From Diadema setosum (taxonomy: Eukaryota > Echinodermata > Echinoidea > Diadematoida > Diadematidae), in assembly GCF_964275005.1 (NCBI RefSeq), contig NC_092688.1, forward strand, positions 47,795,748 to 47,859,747: 64,000 nt of DNA, read 5' to 3'. How positions within the stretch are numbered: position 1 is the first letter of the stretch; every line of letters begins with the position of its first letter. A model generated the notes under the pieces. It was not told the DNA's origin. It was given only the letters and a program-made list of their open reading frames with translations, and searched no databases. Of the stretch, positions 37,243-49,849 are shown in pieces. The translations under genes were made by a program, and so were the position numbers.

Positions 37243-39355
37243 TTTGCCAGAACATTTTTAGTGAAAAGAATGTGACTTTAATATTAAGGTTGTTGATATT
37301 TCATTGAGTTTGATATGCCAGCTTCTTGTTGTAGTTCAAAGTGCCATAAGGTAGTATGCTTTTTGGTCCAATTTAGAGATGCATGTGTGAAAATGAGGCT
37401 TTTGTTAGAATGACTGCCGACACATTTAGTTTAGTTGATGATGCAGCAAGTACATTGTTCTCAAAAGATTAGATTAAATGCAACACAAATTTGAGTCCCA
37501 TAGAACTGGTTTACCCTTTTTCCACAGTATACAAATATATCAAAAGTAACATCACTCTGATTTGCATCACTGATCATGATCTAGTAAATATGCATGGTCA
37601 TATAGTGTATCTGTTTAACAATATTATGAAGTTAAGCTTGTACATGTATGCTGGTACAATGTGCTGTCTTCGAAACTCTACAGATGTTGGTAATAATGTT
37701 TTGTAAAATTACCTTGTTTATAATGTCTTCTAAATCTAGATACCCCCCCCCCCCACAAGTGAGCATTCTTATGCAAATCTTGTGTCATACAGAGATATTT
37801 GGAAAAAGTCCAATGACATTGTTATACATGACAAATTTTTATGAAAATAAGAACGCCACTTCCTAAACAATGTTATATTGGCAGTTTTATTAAGATGATT
37901 ATTGAAGAAGGAAAGTACAGTAAACAATGAATGAAACTTTGAACTAGTGTTGCCATTTGGTCAAACTGTGTGGCTGTGTTGAACGATCAATTATATGTTG
38001 TGTAGTGATTTGTTACAACATTCTCTTTGTAATGGATTTCCTCGTGTAGCAGAAGTCATATCCAGTACATGTATTCTGAAAATTTGGCAACAATTGCTTT
38101 TTGGCTTACTCTATTTGGTTGTTGTTGATATGAGGCAAGTCTGGTCAAAATTCATAATTATGTAGTATGTCTGCAAAGTAACCTGTGCCTATATTAATAG
38201 ATTTAAAAAAAAAATCGATATGATTTGAACCAGGTAATATGTTGAATATAGTTATCTCTCCTGATTGATGTATGATACATGATTGATATGCTCTTCAGAA
38301 GAAGATAATGATTTTGAACTTGGTTTTGTGAAGGTTTCAAAGCATGTATCACTATTTTTATCATGCACTGGAAAAGTTCGATTGTTCGGGTGTAATTAAT
38401 TCAGTTACACATACTCATGCAGTAAGGCCTGTTGGTCAGATTTCAGATTCGATGTCTTTAATGTGTTGTTCTGACACAGTGAATTCAAATTGTTAATGTC
38501 ATTTGTATGTTATATGAGTACAGTGTATAATGTGTGTCCACGTTTTCAGGATGCTTTGTACTGTAATGTGAAAGCCGTTATCCTGTAAACTCTCTGTACA
38601 TTACCAGCAGAGGGCGACAAACTTCAGGCTCAGTTGAGTGCACTGATCAGTGGTTGAGTGAGGCATAGTTGAAATCGGCTTACCGTAGGCTTATTTCCTG
38701 GAGTAAGCCATGTGGAACGACTGATTCAATATCACAAAAGAGATGAAAGAAAAGAACCATTATCTAAACAAATTGCATCAGTACATATCATATCGAGAAC
38801 AAACATTTATCAAAATGTAGAATAAGATGTTAGCTAAATCTGGGTACAGATTTGGCAAGGTGAAGTGAATTCAGGTATTCAGTAAATTTTCTTCCTTTTT
38901 CTTCACTATCTGAGATGTCTAACAGTTGTCTTCCTAATGAATGGATGAGTTATTTCCTGTGATTTGAGTGTTTGAATTTGTCATTCATGTTTTTGTTTTA
39001 CCCTTTCCTTGAAGAGTGTAAAAGACACCCTGGTAGGTTTTCAGGTTGCTTGCCCATCATTCAGTCCATCCCACATCTTGTTATTGTAATTTTCAAAGAA
39101 AAAAATCCCAATGGGTTTTCTTTGTATCTGGTCCAGTTATGCTTGATGAGTTGAAGATGTGCTTATTTGCTTATGGGCAAGATCCCTGAAGGCCAAAAGT
39201 CAAAGATAACTAAGCTTTGGCTAGAATTGGCAGTTTCAGCTGTAACTTGATGTAGGCAGCCTGGGGGTGATGGCAGAGGGAGGTTAGATTAAGTAGACAA
39301 AATTTGTTCATGCAAAAAAAAAATACCAGGGGAAAAGTCAAGTGCCACATATTTC
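37243..39355. other. 3' flank of the large gene and intergenic DNA
   Basis: No exon chain is visible. The region is AT-rich with short random frames. A C run is at 37743-37754. An AGAGGGCGAC word near 38611 belongs to a common dispersed motif. No clear AATAAA lies at a convincing 3' UTR distance, so the end of the upstream transcript is not marked. Confidence 0.4.
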
Positions 39356-39358
39356 AAA

Positions 39359-39418
39359 GTGGTAGTAGTATATGGTAGTAGTAGTACACTAGTAGTAGTA
39401 GTAGTGGTGGTGGTGGTG

Positions 39419-39466
<48 letters not shown>

Positions 39467-39488
39467 ATAGTAATAATAATAATAATAA
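39359..39488. repeat. (GTA)n/(GTG)n/(ATA)n microsatellite
   Basis: About 130 bp of trinucleotide repeat runs from GTAGTA through GTGGTG back to GTAGTA and then AATAAT. In one frame it reads as a poly-valine open frame, which is an artefact. The run is interrupted, so several mutational phases are visible. Confidence 0.9.
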
Positions 39489-39598
39489 AAGTAATGATAA
39501 AACCAGTGTCATTTGCAGTTATTACTTCAGTTAAGAATGTCTACTGTTGATATAAGTTGTTGCACATGGTAGAAATTACTGAATTGACAATCATTCTT

Positions 39599-39989
39599 TT
39601 AAAGGGACTGTACAGTACTGGTTGAGGTGGGGATTCATGTTTTGAACATTCGTAAGTGAGATAATGAAAAGCCTCTTGTGAAATATGAAAGAGCATGTAA
39701 TTTTAAGCAGGATTCAACGTTTATTTGATGAAAATTGGTTTTCAAATGGCAGAGATATCCAAAAAAGTGCTAATAATAAAAGGCGACATGCCCCAACTTT
39801 ATTAGGATCTCTTTGTTTCACCTTGTTTTTGAATATCTCAGCCATTTCAAAACCGATTTTCATCGAATAAACTTTTGATACCCCTTAGAACTGCATGCTC
39901 TTTGACATCTCATAGAGTGGTTTCTGAATATCTCACAAAACGTTAAAAGCTAAATCCTCACCTCGACCAGAACTGTACACACCCTTTAA
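39599..39989. repeat. TTAA-bounded inverted-repeat MITE
   Basis: The left end is TTAA-AGGGACTGTACAG and the right end is CTGTACACACCCT-TTAA. The inner arms are imperfectly inverted: GTTTTGAACATTCGTAAGTGAGATAATGA against ATATCTCACAAAACG, and GAGCATGTAATTTTAAGCAGG against ACTGCATGCTCTT. It is non-coding. Confidence 0.75.
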
Positions 39990-40009
39990 TGTGAACATCA
40001 TTAACAGGG

Positions 40010-40935
40010 GCCGCGGAAGCGGGGGGGGGGGGGGGGGGGGGGCTGTAGCCCCCCCCCCACACACTTTTTGATCGTGAAAAAAAAAATCAAAAAAAAAAAA
40101 AGAAAGAAAGGGGAAAAATCGGGGGAAAATCACATTCAGTGCTGACATTACCCGAATTTCTCACAAAAAGTGTGCGTCAGATCGCTTTATCTTGATTTCA
40201 AAAACGCAAAAGCTCCGTCGATTGGGAGGGGGCATCCCCCTCCCACACCCTCCCCCTCTAGACTTTGTACATACACACAGCTGATGCACACGCGGAATAA
40301 GAGCTAAATGCCGTGATTTTGCTATTTAGTATTAACACTTTCCTGAAAAAATCTAAATCATTTCCATAAATATATATTTTTTTTAGGGGGCTGGGGGAGC
40401 TAGAAAAAAATCCAAGTATTGCATCAAAAGTTTGCGCCAGATCGCTGAATTTCAGGTCTGAAAATGTAAAATCACCTTCGTGTAGGAGGAGAAATATCCC
40501 TTTTGTATATACACCCTCGTGAGCCTGCCTTTTCTGTTTGATTGCTTAACAGACAACATTCATGAAATCAATTGTAACAATAGATTTATACAAGAAGTTT
40601 ATTCATATGCTACCACTTTATAGGCAAATTCGTCGGCGTTTTCACGAACTGACGCTATTTCGATTTTGGTCAAAATTTTCAAAATCGAGATATTGGTACC
40701 AAATGAAAGTGCTTTCAAAACTCTACCGAATCCCAAAATTTTAGATCACAAAATTAATTATTCTTAATTTTATCAAAGAAAGAAAAAAACGACGGTACTC
40801 GAAATATCGAGAAATTGAGAAAAAGGAGTTTCACGAACCGACGCACGAAAGATACGCCGGTTCGTAAAACCCGAATTGCTACGGTGAAGAGCAATGCGGG
40901 TTTCACGAACTGTCGCAGTTGCGTTACTTTGAGCT
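40010..40935. repeat. Interspersed repeat with G/C runs and CACGAACCGACGCA hairpins
   Basis: A G run (about 40020-40042) facing a C run, then CCCCCTCCCACACCCTCC, is followed by a region with several CACGAAC(C/T)GACGC words in both orientations (about 40630-40660, 40828-40870, 40890-40920). The same components occur at 47150-48020, so the two are copies of one repeat family. Only short frames are present. Boundaries are approximate. Confidence 0.5.
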
Positions 40936-42739
40936 TTGTTCAACTTACTGGCCTAGAATTAGGTTTTGGCCCTAATCCAGATCTCAGAGTGAGAACCAAA
41001 CCTTCTGAAAGATGAATGACGGCCTAAGCCAGCCCACTGTCCACGAGTGAAGTGAATGGTAAGCTATAATCCTATTAAAATCATGCTCAAAATAACAGTT
41101 TCAGTTGGACTACCATAACCATTAATTGCGGTAGTGTGTAGTCCCATGTATTCAATCGCGTGATGCTTATGAAGCCTAGTCTGTAAACGCCATACAATTT
41201 CAAATTAGATCCCAAATCATATTATTTATTGTTTCTTTTCAACTTATGTCGTTACTTCTGAGACTACTGAGTACTGTAGTCGTAACGTCTGTGTGCAAGA
41301 CATGCAGATTGCAAGATTTCAAAGTCTCGAAGACACTATTTAAAGCCTTGACTTTTGAGTTGAAAATGAAATCATGAGATTGACAAAGTAGGCGTACTAA
41401 ACAAAAAAAAAAAAAAGTCTAACAGTAAAACTCAAAGGAAGAGTAAAGAATAAAGTTAGACATGTTAGACTTTTACTTTCAAGTCTAACTATTAAGTCTA
41501 AGTTAAGACTTTACTTGTAATACCGGTACCAGTTACTAAAACTAAGATCAGCTGAAGTCTAAGACCAAGTCAAATTAACACAGTTCAGAGCCATACCGGT
41601 ACACGGTAGTCTAGCTCTAGATCTACATCTAGACTAGTGGTAATAGTAGGTAGAGTCCACCCATTTTTTCCCCCAATCTTTACTGGTCCATTCCTGAAAA
41701 AGTTACTGGTCAGTGTCCAACAGTGATTTTTCCTGGTCAGGGACCGTCGGACCAGTGCCAGTGTGCAGCGTTGGTGTAGATGTCATCTATGACAGTATGT
41801 GGTCTAGTGATACTACCTAAACACTACGAGTACTCTACAGGTTAGGTGGCTTTCCTGTACAGTGCAGTGTTAAAGTATACTTGTGAATTCAGCCCTAGTA
41901 CCGTACTGTGTGTAGTGTATGTCTAACGTTAGTTCGAGTGGAGTACCTAAGCACAGCGGTGGGGCTTTTTTCCCCTAAAACTTGTGAATGTGGCCCAACC
42001 AAATGGCGTTTATATATTTACGCTTGATTGATAGTGATACAGTGGCGCTGTCGATTTCCACAGCAGCCATACATAATCTTTTGTCCTTTCTTCTTTCCTT
42101 ATTTCCCTTTGTTCTTTCACACTTTTTATTCTTGGAATCGAAGGACTTCTAAGAAATGTCCCTCGACTGATTTAACCAGGACTCTTGAGTTCTGGTAAAC
42201 CTAACCTAACCGAGTAACCGTTAACATTTGTTAGGCCTAACATAACAGTAACACTGACTTAGCCCTGTATTGACTTTGTCTTTGGCCGACTTACTGAGAT
42301 GGCGAGTCTAACTCTTTAACGTTAGTCTAAACGTAGTCGTTCGATCTGTCAGTGTCAGTGTCACCGGCTTTTGTATATGGTGCCATCTCTAACGTACGTT
42401 AACAAGTTGATGTTAGTTATCTATGTCAACTTACTGAGTCAGTAATAGTGGTACTGTCATCCTGTTGGATATCGCCGCAATATCATCCGTGACGTGTTAA
42501 TTTCGTGTCACAAAGACAAAAGTTGCCAAGATCTAATAGTATTAGATGTCTAGATCTAGATGTAGTCTAGATCTATAATATAAATTTTGTGAACCACTGG
42601 TAACTTAAAAGTGAAAGGTCTAGACTTCACTTAGTCTATAATTAGACCAGACATTCATGAGGCAAAGGCCTATTTAGTAGATCTATTCTTATTCTATTTT
42701 AACGTCAATTCCTACTAACTCGCCACGTGTTATTTCTAA
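40936..42739. other. Intergenic, no gene recognised
   Basis: This stretch is rich in short words such as AACGTTAG, TAGTCTAG and TAGATCTAGA. It also contains a segment with repeated ACTGGTC words (about 41685-41760) that looks like a decayed repeat. I cannot build any exon chain. Confidence 0.4.
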
Positions 42740-44360
42740 GGCCAAGGACTTCCAGGTTAGTGATTTTTTTTTTTCATAAATACCAAACAGCAGACGTGTT
42801 TCATTTGCATTCTTGTGCAGACTTCATGAAAATATGTGCAGTATCAAAGAAATATGATGCACATGACAATGCCAGTGTTTTATAGGTGAATGGTTAATAC
42901 CTTTAAAAGCTGAATGATAATGTAGAGTCTAGGTCTAATTAAGATGTTACAGTCTCTGATAAGAAACAGGTTTGATTGTCATAGACTGTTTCCCAAATGC
43001 AGGTACATGTAGTAATATTCAGCTATTTCAATGCAATGCCTTGTTTACAAATACATGTAGATTTATATTCATGTGAATGATGATTCAATTTCTACATGAG
43101 ACATACCAAGTGCTAAACATAATATCTTGCATCAGTAAAATGTGTAAATGAAGAGACAATGTGAATATGCATCAAATACGAACAGCAGCATTTTTTGACA
43201 TTCTTTGATCCTGCATAGGCCTACCATTTTGTTTTATGTTTAATATAAATAGAGCAAAATAATTTCAACTTCAGTTTTGTTGGCTGATTTTTTTTTTCTT
43301 CTCAAAATTAAAGTTGTATCTTGTGCCATGATGTTTGATTTTAATCAAAAGTTCTTAATTTCTTTCTTTTCTTTCAGATGACTGGTGCCATGTAGTAGCG
43401 AAGAACTGGACTGTCTCAGAAAAGAAAAGGAAAAGTACAGGGTCGTGTATATCACCAACGGATGTGAATACAATGGTAATGTAGAGTCTAGGTCTTATTA
43501 AGATGTTAAAGTCTCTGATAATAAACAAGTTTGATTGTCGTAGACTCTTTCCCAGATGCAATTAGTAATATTCAGCTTTTTCAAAGCAATGCCTTGTTTA
43601 CAAGGACATGCAGATTTATTCATGTGAATAATAATTTAAATTCTACATGAGACTTACTAAGTGCTAGACATAAGATCTTGCATCATTAAAATATGTAAAA
43701 GGCGAGACAATTTGAATATGCATCAAAAACAGCAGTATTTTTTTTGACATTCTTTGATCCTGTATACCGTTTTGTTTTATGTTTAAATAAATAGAGCAAA
43801 ATAATTTCAACTACAGTTTAGTTGGCTGATTTCTTTTTCTCAAAATGAAAGTTGTATCTTGTATCATGATGTTTGATTTTAATCGAAAGTTCTTAATTTC
43901 TGTCTTTTCTTTCAGATGACTGATGCCATGCAGTAGCGAAGAGCTGGACTGTTTCAGAGAAGAAGAAAAAAGTACAGCATCGTGCTGATCATCAAGGAAT
44001 GTGAATACAATGGCTTAGGAAAGAAGACAATCTACAGATAGGATAGAAGGGAGAAATTGGGATGAAGGGCGACAACATAAGGACGGTATATCTACAGTGA
44101 AATGTGATTGTAAAGTGGAAACATGAAAGGAGATCCTAAGATTGAAGGTGAAAACAATGCATTCCATTCTGTGATGTCATAATTACAATTTTGCTACACT
44201 TTAATAACACTACAGAGAGACATTTATATCAAGGAAAGCTTCATGTGGATGTGGAACGTTAGATTTTTTTAAGTGTTCATTGGTATGTATTTCATGATAA
44301 TAAATCTTGGAAGGTTTTGTGTGGTAATCATAACCTTGTAATAAATCTTGATAGATTTAT
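42740..44360 (+). ncRNA. Candidate spliced noncoding RNA gene built on a tandem duplication
   Basis: A possible 5' splice site (TTCCAG/GTTAGTG, about 42757) is followed by two exon-like blocks. Each is preceded by a T/C-rich tract and TTTCAG, and each starts ATGACTGRTGCCATG (43379 and 43918). The first block ends at G/GTAATG near 43476. The second has lost that donor (GGCTTAGG) and runs on to two AATAAA signals (44299-44304 and 44340-44345), as a last exon would. Both blocks have stop codons within a few codons, so they are not protein-coding in a sustained way. The call rests on splice and polyadenylation signals only and needs transcript evidence. Confidence 0.3.
42918..44013. repeat. Tandem duplication of a 540-560 bp unit
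   Basis: Copies at 42918-43476 and 43477-44013 are adjacent and in direct orientation. Both start TAATGTAGAGTCTAGGTCT and end GAATACAATGG. They differ by scattered substitutions and small indels (roughly one in ten positions by eye), so the duplication is not recent. Confidence 0.9.
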
Positions 44361-44823
44361 AAGTGCACATTGGCAATATTTAGATGATGCTGTAATCAGA
44401 TTAAGTTCTATTCTCCTTTATTCTTTTATTTATTATTTTGTTGTCTTCAACCCACTTTGAATGTGTCACGTATGATTCTTATAAACATGGGAACATGCAC
44501 TCCATGTAAATGATAGGACTTTTCACAAATTGACATAATTATTCAACCATCACTAGACTGTTCTAAGATGTTCTTTATCTAACTAAAATTGTAAATTATG
44601 ATACGTGTATGTTCCCATGCAAACTCACAACAAAATACAGAAATTTGAGTTCTTTTAATAATAATTCATTATGTCTCTAAATTCACGATTAAAGAAAGTG
44701 ACTGCAATAAGGATGTCAAACATCGTATATTAAAATAATAGATTATTCATTTGTCTCCATCCGTAGTAACGCACGCAACTGCAGTGTGCAGTTTGTAGGC
44801 TGCTGTGAAAAAAAAAAATCACA

Positions 44824-44901
44824 GGCAGCCCAAGCAGGATTCGAACCCACGACCTCTGGATTACTAGACCAGCGTCATAACCACTAGACCACCAGAGTGC
44901 C
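44824..44901 (-). tRNA. tRNA-Thr(AGT)-like sequence, possibly a SINE head
   Basis: On the minus strand the 78-bp segment shows an A-box-like TGGTCTAGTGGTTATGACG, an anticodon arm CTGGT-CTAGTAA-TCCAG with U33 and anticodon AGT (Thr), and a canonical B box GGTTCGAATCC inside a T arm. The terminal GGCA and TGCC can pair. The acceptor region has about three extra bases and mismatches compared with a standard tRNA. A T run that could end Pol III transcription follows directly, then CACAG matching the upstream CTGTG. The defects make a tRNA pseudogene or tRNA-derived SINE more likely than a working tRNA-Thr gene. Confidence 0.6.
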
Positions 44902-47149
44902 CTGGCGCTACCTTTACACATGAATAATTAAGTATAGAAGGGCTTGGGGGCGCTTCGAAGTTTACTGCTCTTATTAAATATGTACATGTCATTTGCAACT
45001 CAACTAAAGATGATTAAACACACTGAAATTCTTACTTTAAATGATATTCATAATCTGTTTTTTTTTTTCTTTAATAGCTTGGGATGTACACTTTATACAC
45101 TGTATCGGTCTACATTTCGCCTACAATATGGAATTCTTTACTTCGAGACGTTTGTTTTTAACAAACAAAAAATTAAGAGTCCTTGAAAGGTGCTGTAAAA
45201 CAGTGGTGTTTGTTTGTTTGTTTGTTTTTTGGTGGGGGGGGGGGAGGGGAGTCAAATTAGCCTTGCCCCTCTCCGCCGTCTTTTTTTTTTTTTCCTTTAG
45301 CTGCATATTTTTTAGTCATCACATGAAAATTCGTCTGCATCCACCCCGTAGTTTTGCTGATGACCTTTCTTTTTAATTATTTTAGCCACACACAATTTTG
45401 GCTGAATTTCCCCAACCCTCTTGTGAATTTGCTAGTACATGTACTAAAACACATTCTCAGAATGTGTTTATAGTACTGGTGGATTAAGGATTCACAGGGA
45501 GGGGGGGGGGGTCGGCCAAAATTTCTCTTTTCTCATAATACAAGCCTTCGGGGCGAAAGGCTGATATTATGGGCTTTCTACACACATTTTTAGATGCTAA
45601 TTATTGGTTAACATGAGCATGATCATTTATGTTGTGATTAATTTGTTTCCTTATATATGTATGACTTCTATTAGAGACTTAATTGGCTTGGCACTCCTTA
45701 CATCGACCTATTTTAGACACCCATTTCCCTCTCTCGTGCTTTTTCTCTACTGTCCTGTGAATAGTGTAACTACATGTACATGCAGTACCTCTTCTCTTTT
45801 GTATGATATACATCAAGTTTTTATCTGAGCATATGGGTGTTGCAGCACTCTCAAGCTTCATGCATATGCAGCAACATCTTTGAGTGGTCATATACATACA
45901 TGTAGTTATGCTTGATATATTAATTTGAGGATGTTATTCTTTCTCTTGTATATGTTCCGTCCGCACTCTATAGATGTAAATGTACGATGTAAGATTTGGT
46001 GTGCATGTTCGAACTGTGTTCCTCTTTTTGTGAACACACAAGAACTGATATAATAATGAACTTGAATTACACATATTCTTGAATCTTGATTCCATCTCCA
46101 TTTGCCATTGGATATGTATTGATTTATGGAGCTCTTCCACAATTGTTATCCTTCCCATTGTCATTACTCATCTCTGAATAAGTCAAATTTGATATTCTGT
46201 TGAGGACCTATGTTTCTTCGATTACATAATGTACCTCTTCAATATATTGCTGCAAAAGGCATAATAAAACATGACCATTATTATATATTTAAAATGAAGC
46301 TTGAAATTCTGATAGTGTTGATATTCATGTATTTTTAGGAGTTTATCAGTTTCGAAGAGTGCATGCAGGATGAGTTTATGTCTTTATATGATCAGGTGCA
46401 GCTATCATAGAATCTGTTGAGCAGGAAAGAGAAAGATGGAAAATGAGGAATTATGAGTGAATTCGCATGCGAGCCAAATGACAATAATGACACTGATAAA
46501 AATTGTGACAAAGTAAATGTCACAAATATGTGGAATAATAAGAAATAAAGAAATTAATATATTATTTCAGAGAAAGAAATAACAGAGTGCATGCATGAGT
46601 ATGAAAGATGAGTAAATACAAGTAATTATTACTGACTGGCACGTCTTTTTCCCAAGATTTAGCGGTATCCTTCATCTTAGAACAAACATTCATAATTACA
46701 GTGTATTATGAAAGAAGTGAACCGAATTTGAATTAAAAATAATGTGAAAAAATGAAAAAGTAAGTTAATTAAGTAAAAAAAAAACGGTAAAAAGTAAAAA
46801 AATATGAAACACAGTATACCGAATACATGTATTACCATAGATGTCCAAATGCAAAAGTGTTAAATAATAATATATCCACAAAAAAAGGGGGGGGGGGCAA
46901 AGAAATCTTTGGAACGATCAACCACAGCTATAATAACAATACATGCGTGTACTAAATGAAGATGAAAACAATGACAACACTCTTTTTAGAACAATTAAGA
47001 GAAACTGGCTTGTATTATCATCTTAATTATCACTAAATGTATTGTAATCATCACAACAATCATTACATGACAATTAATTTCAATTAATAAGGTTATTGTT
47101 GATAAGCAGGTATAGCCCTAATAGTATTTGTATGTAAACACATACGAAA
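44902..47149. other. Intergenic, no gene recognised
   Basis: AT-rich DNA with homopolymer runs (T run about 45058-45069, G runs about 45233-45244 and 45502-45511, A and G runs near 46780 and 46880). Open frames are short and often start in the homopolymers. I see no splice-linked coding segments and no RNA gene. Confidence 0.45.
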
Positions 47150-48020
47150 ATGAAATAGCGACGGTTCGTAGATACACGCGTATTGCACGTTACCTATTGT
47201 ACAGGCCCTACAGCGCGGGTCTCACGAACCGGCGTAATACAACTTACGTCGGTTCGTGGGACCCGCGCTTAAGTACATAACCTATGGTGCGCGCAAGAAA
47301 CGATGGATTTACGAACCGACGCAGTGAGTTTGAAGACAGAAATATCGTAAATTTTTTGAATTCACACTAAAATTACACGATGGATAGGAAGAATAACTTC
47401 CACTCTCATCACCCTGTCAAAATTTTCACACACAAGACAGGAAAAGTCATTGAAAACGTTGTCTAAAACTTGTGAGATCTTTAAACGCGATTTTCTCAGA
47501 ACTGCATTTTCGCTCAAAAACGAAATAGCGTCGGTTCGTGGTAATGCCGACGAATTATTCAATAATAATCCACACCAAAATATCCTGCTATCCCTTAAAC
47601 AAGTGGGGCCGTTTCAAGTCGATAAAAGACGGAAAACATGCATCAAATTGCACCATTTACAACATAAAAATGCAAAAGTTCTCACCGTGGGAGGGGGAAC
47701 ACACCCACCCCCCCCCCCCCCCCCGTTCCCTAAGCTCGCTCGGACTCGGTCGCTTCGCTCCCTGGCATAGTATCCACCGCCCTCCCAATATCACAAGGTC
47801 ATTATCCATGCTACGCCGGTACGTGTAACTGGGGGGTTCAAGACTTTATAGGCAAATTGTTCAATAATAATCCACATCAAAATATCCTGCTACCTTAAAA
47901 AAGTGGGGCCGTTTCAAGGCGATAAAAGACGGAAAACATGCATCAAATTGCACCATTTACAACATAAAAATGCAAAAAGGTCTCACCGTGGGAGGGGGAA
48001 CACCCCCTCCCACACCCTCC
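47150..48020. repeat. Hairpin-bearing interspersed repeat with internal duplication
   Basis: A strong hairpin lies at about 47213-47270: GCGCGGGTC..CACGAACCGGCGTAA pairs with TTACGTCGGTTCGTG..GACCCGCGC. Further on, a segment of about 145 bp beginning TTCAATAATAATCCACA is present twice (about 47558-47705 and 47859-48005), and each copy ends in CACCGTGGGAGGGGGAACAC. It is the same family as 40010-40935. A fragment of the CACCGTGGGAGGGG part also occurs near 24868. Confidence 0.65.
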
Positions 48021-48304
48021 TGCACCCTGTATATCTCTACCATATATTGAGGCTTCCCGTGAATATGCCTAAAGGACAACCAAACATATAGATCATTATG
48101 CATCAGATTCAGATTCAAATTATTATGCATCCATTATACCATAATTATGTCCCCCCCCAAAAAAAAAAAAAAATAATAAAAATAAAATAAAAAATACAAC
48201 GGGACCCTCCGCAATGATAACTGTAAAAATAGTGAATCAACGTAAATACAATTTCAGGATACAAAACTACAAAAATGTATAACTCATTGCACACAATCAT
48301 CTTA

Positions 48305-48515
48305 CAGAAAACCCCATTTGATTTTCTTCCGTGGTCAAAGAGAAATGACGAATTTTGTAGATCGTGTCAGGAATCTCTTCCCTCCAAGTTGTGTCTATTG
48401 TGTTCACACACTAGAGCATCCAAGTGCTAAACTTGGAAGAATCGGACTCATGACATTCTTTACAATACTCATTTCTCTGTGACCGCTTAAATTGAATGGG
48501 GTTTTATTCAAAATA
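48305..48515. repeat. Imperfect palindromic MITE
   Basis: The left end AAAACCCCATTTGATTTTC and TGGTCAAAGAGAAATGA pair with the right-side TCATTTCTCTGTGACCG and GAATGGGGTTTT. Inner CTTCCCTCCAAG and CTTGGAAGAATCGGAC also match in inverted orientation. It is non-coding, and target duplications are not evident. Confidence 0.6.
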
Positions 48516-48900
48516 GAGCTAAGATGTTATATTTTAAGACCCTGAAGTAGCATTTAGACAATGTAATCATATTGGGTGTTATCCATGCGAAAATCTGATT
48601 GTATTTTTTTTACCTATGTACTCTATTTGGTGAAGGTACATAACAGTATCAAAAAAATACATGGCGACTGTAATCACTTCTTTACAGTTGTCTTTACAGG
48701 TACTAGAATATTTCGAGACAAACAAATTGTGAGGTAACTTTTAGGATCGAAGCAATTTTTTTTATTTTTATTCCTTCACGTAAAGAAATAGTATAATTCA
48801 GGAGAAATTTGTAGGTCTGTATGTAGTTATAAGTACAATGTACCAATGTTTTCTCGACACTTACTTGTTTGTTTGTTGTTGGTTTTTTTGCCATGTCTCA

Positions 48901-48902
48901 CC

Positions 48903-48934
<32 letters not shown>

Positions 48935-48937
48935 CCT
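48901..48937. repeat. (CT)n microsatellite
   Basis: A CT run of about 36 bp, followed by a T run at about 48940-48951. No function is implied. Confidence 0.85.
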
Positions 48938-49849
48938 CCTTTTTTTTTTTTCACGCTACTCTATCCAAGGCTAAGGTGAACGTAGTTTGTACTGGATAGG
49001 GCATATTTTGATTAAGATACTGTGCATGATTGTGCAGACTTGTCCGAGGTTAAGTTCTACTTTATTCCAGCAGACATGAATCACACAGGTCACATGCATT
49101 AGCAAAGAAGGGGAATTCAGACGCTATTTACGGGCTTTATGTCTGAAGGCAGTGTTTTGGCAATAGCGAGTTTGTTTACTTGGAGCTAAGATCAATCGCA
49201 GTTCAATTTCCATAGCTCGTCTTGTATAGGCGAGAATGAAAGCACGCGATGTGAACGTGGACAGAACGCACGACATTGACGAATGCTACTCCACAGCAAA
49301 GAATGCAGCATGCCATGCAGCGAGTTGGCGTCGAACCAAATACTAAATCTGTCCCCAAAAACCCCACACTCGCATGATCTCTTCAACCTCCTCCCCTCTT
49401 CTTCCTTCTAGCCCTATTTCTTACTATCATTATGGTTGTTGCTAATGATACTATCTAGATGATTAGCAGGGAGATATATTTTTTTCTTCGTTTTTATGGT
49501 AGTAGGTAAATAAGTGCAGTATTCGCGTAGTACATGTAGTACACACGTACTTAGTAAAGAGTATTCCGTTTGCAAACATGACCATATGTGTTCATGTGAT
49601 TTCCTTACTCTTATTACCACTATTACTACTATTACTTAGTAGACCTACTACATATTACAACATGTTTACTTGTACAAGGCTTACTATCACTAGGGAGTCT
49701 TCCTGCTAGTTGTACTATACCACTATACACAACAACCACTGACTGCGCTAAAATCATCTTGTCCAGTTTTCATAACAAACAGTTATCTTTATTCTGTCTA
49801 GATGAGCACAGTGGTATGTATACAGGCTCGACGAGATTAAAATTCCACA

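Noticed and set aside
39359-39550. Poly-valine open frame
   Set aside because: Produced by the (GTA/GTG)n microsatellite; no gene context.
49192-49386. 64-aa minus-strand frame as a possible paralogue of the TNFR-like gene near the left duplicated block
   Set aside because: Its cysteine spacing does not match a TNFR repeat and there is no signal peptide or splice partner, so it does not support a second receptor copy in this window.
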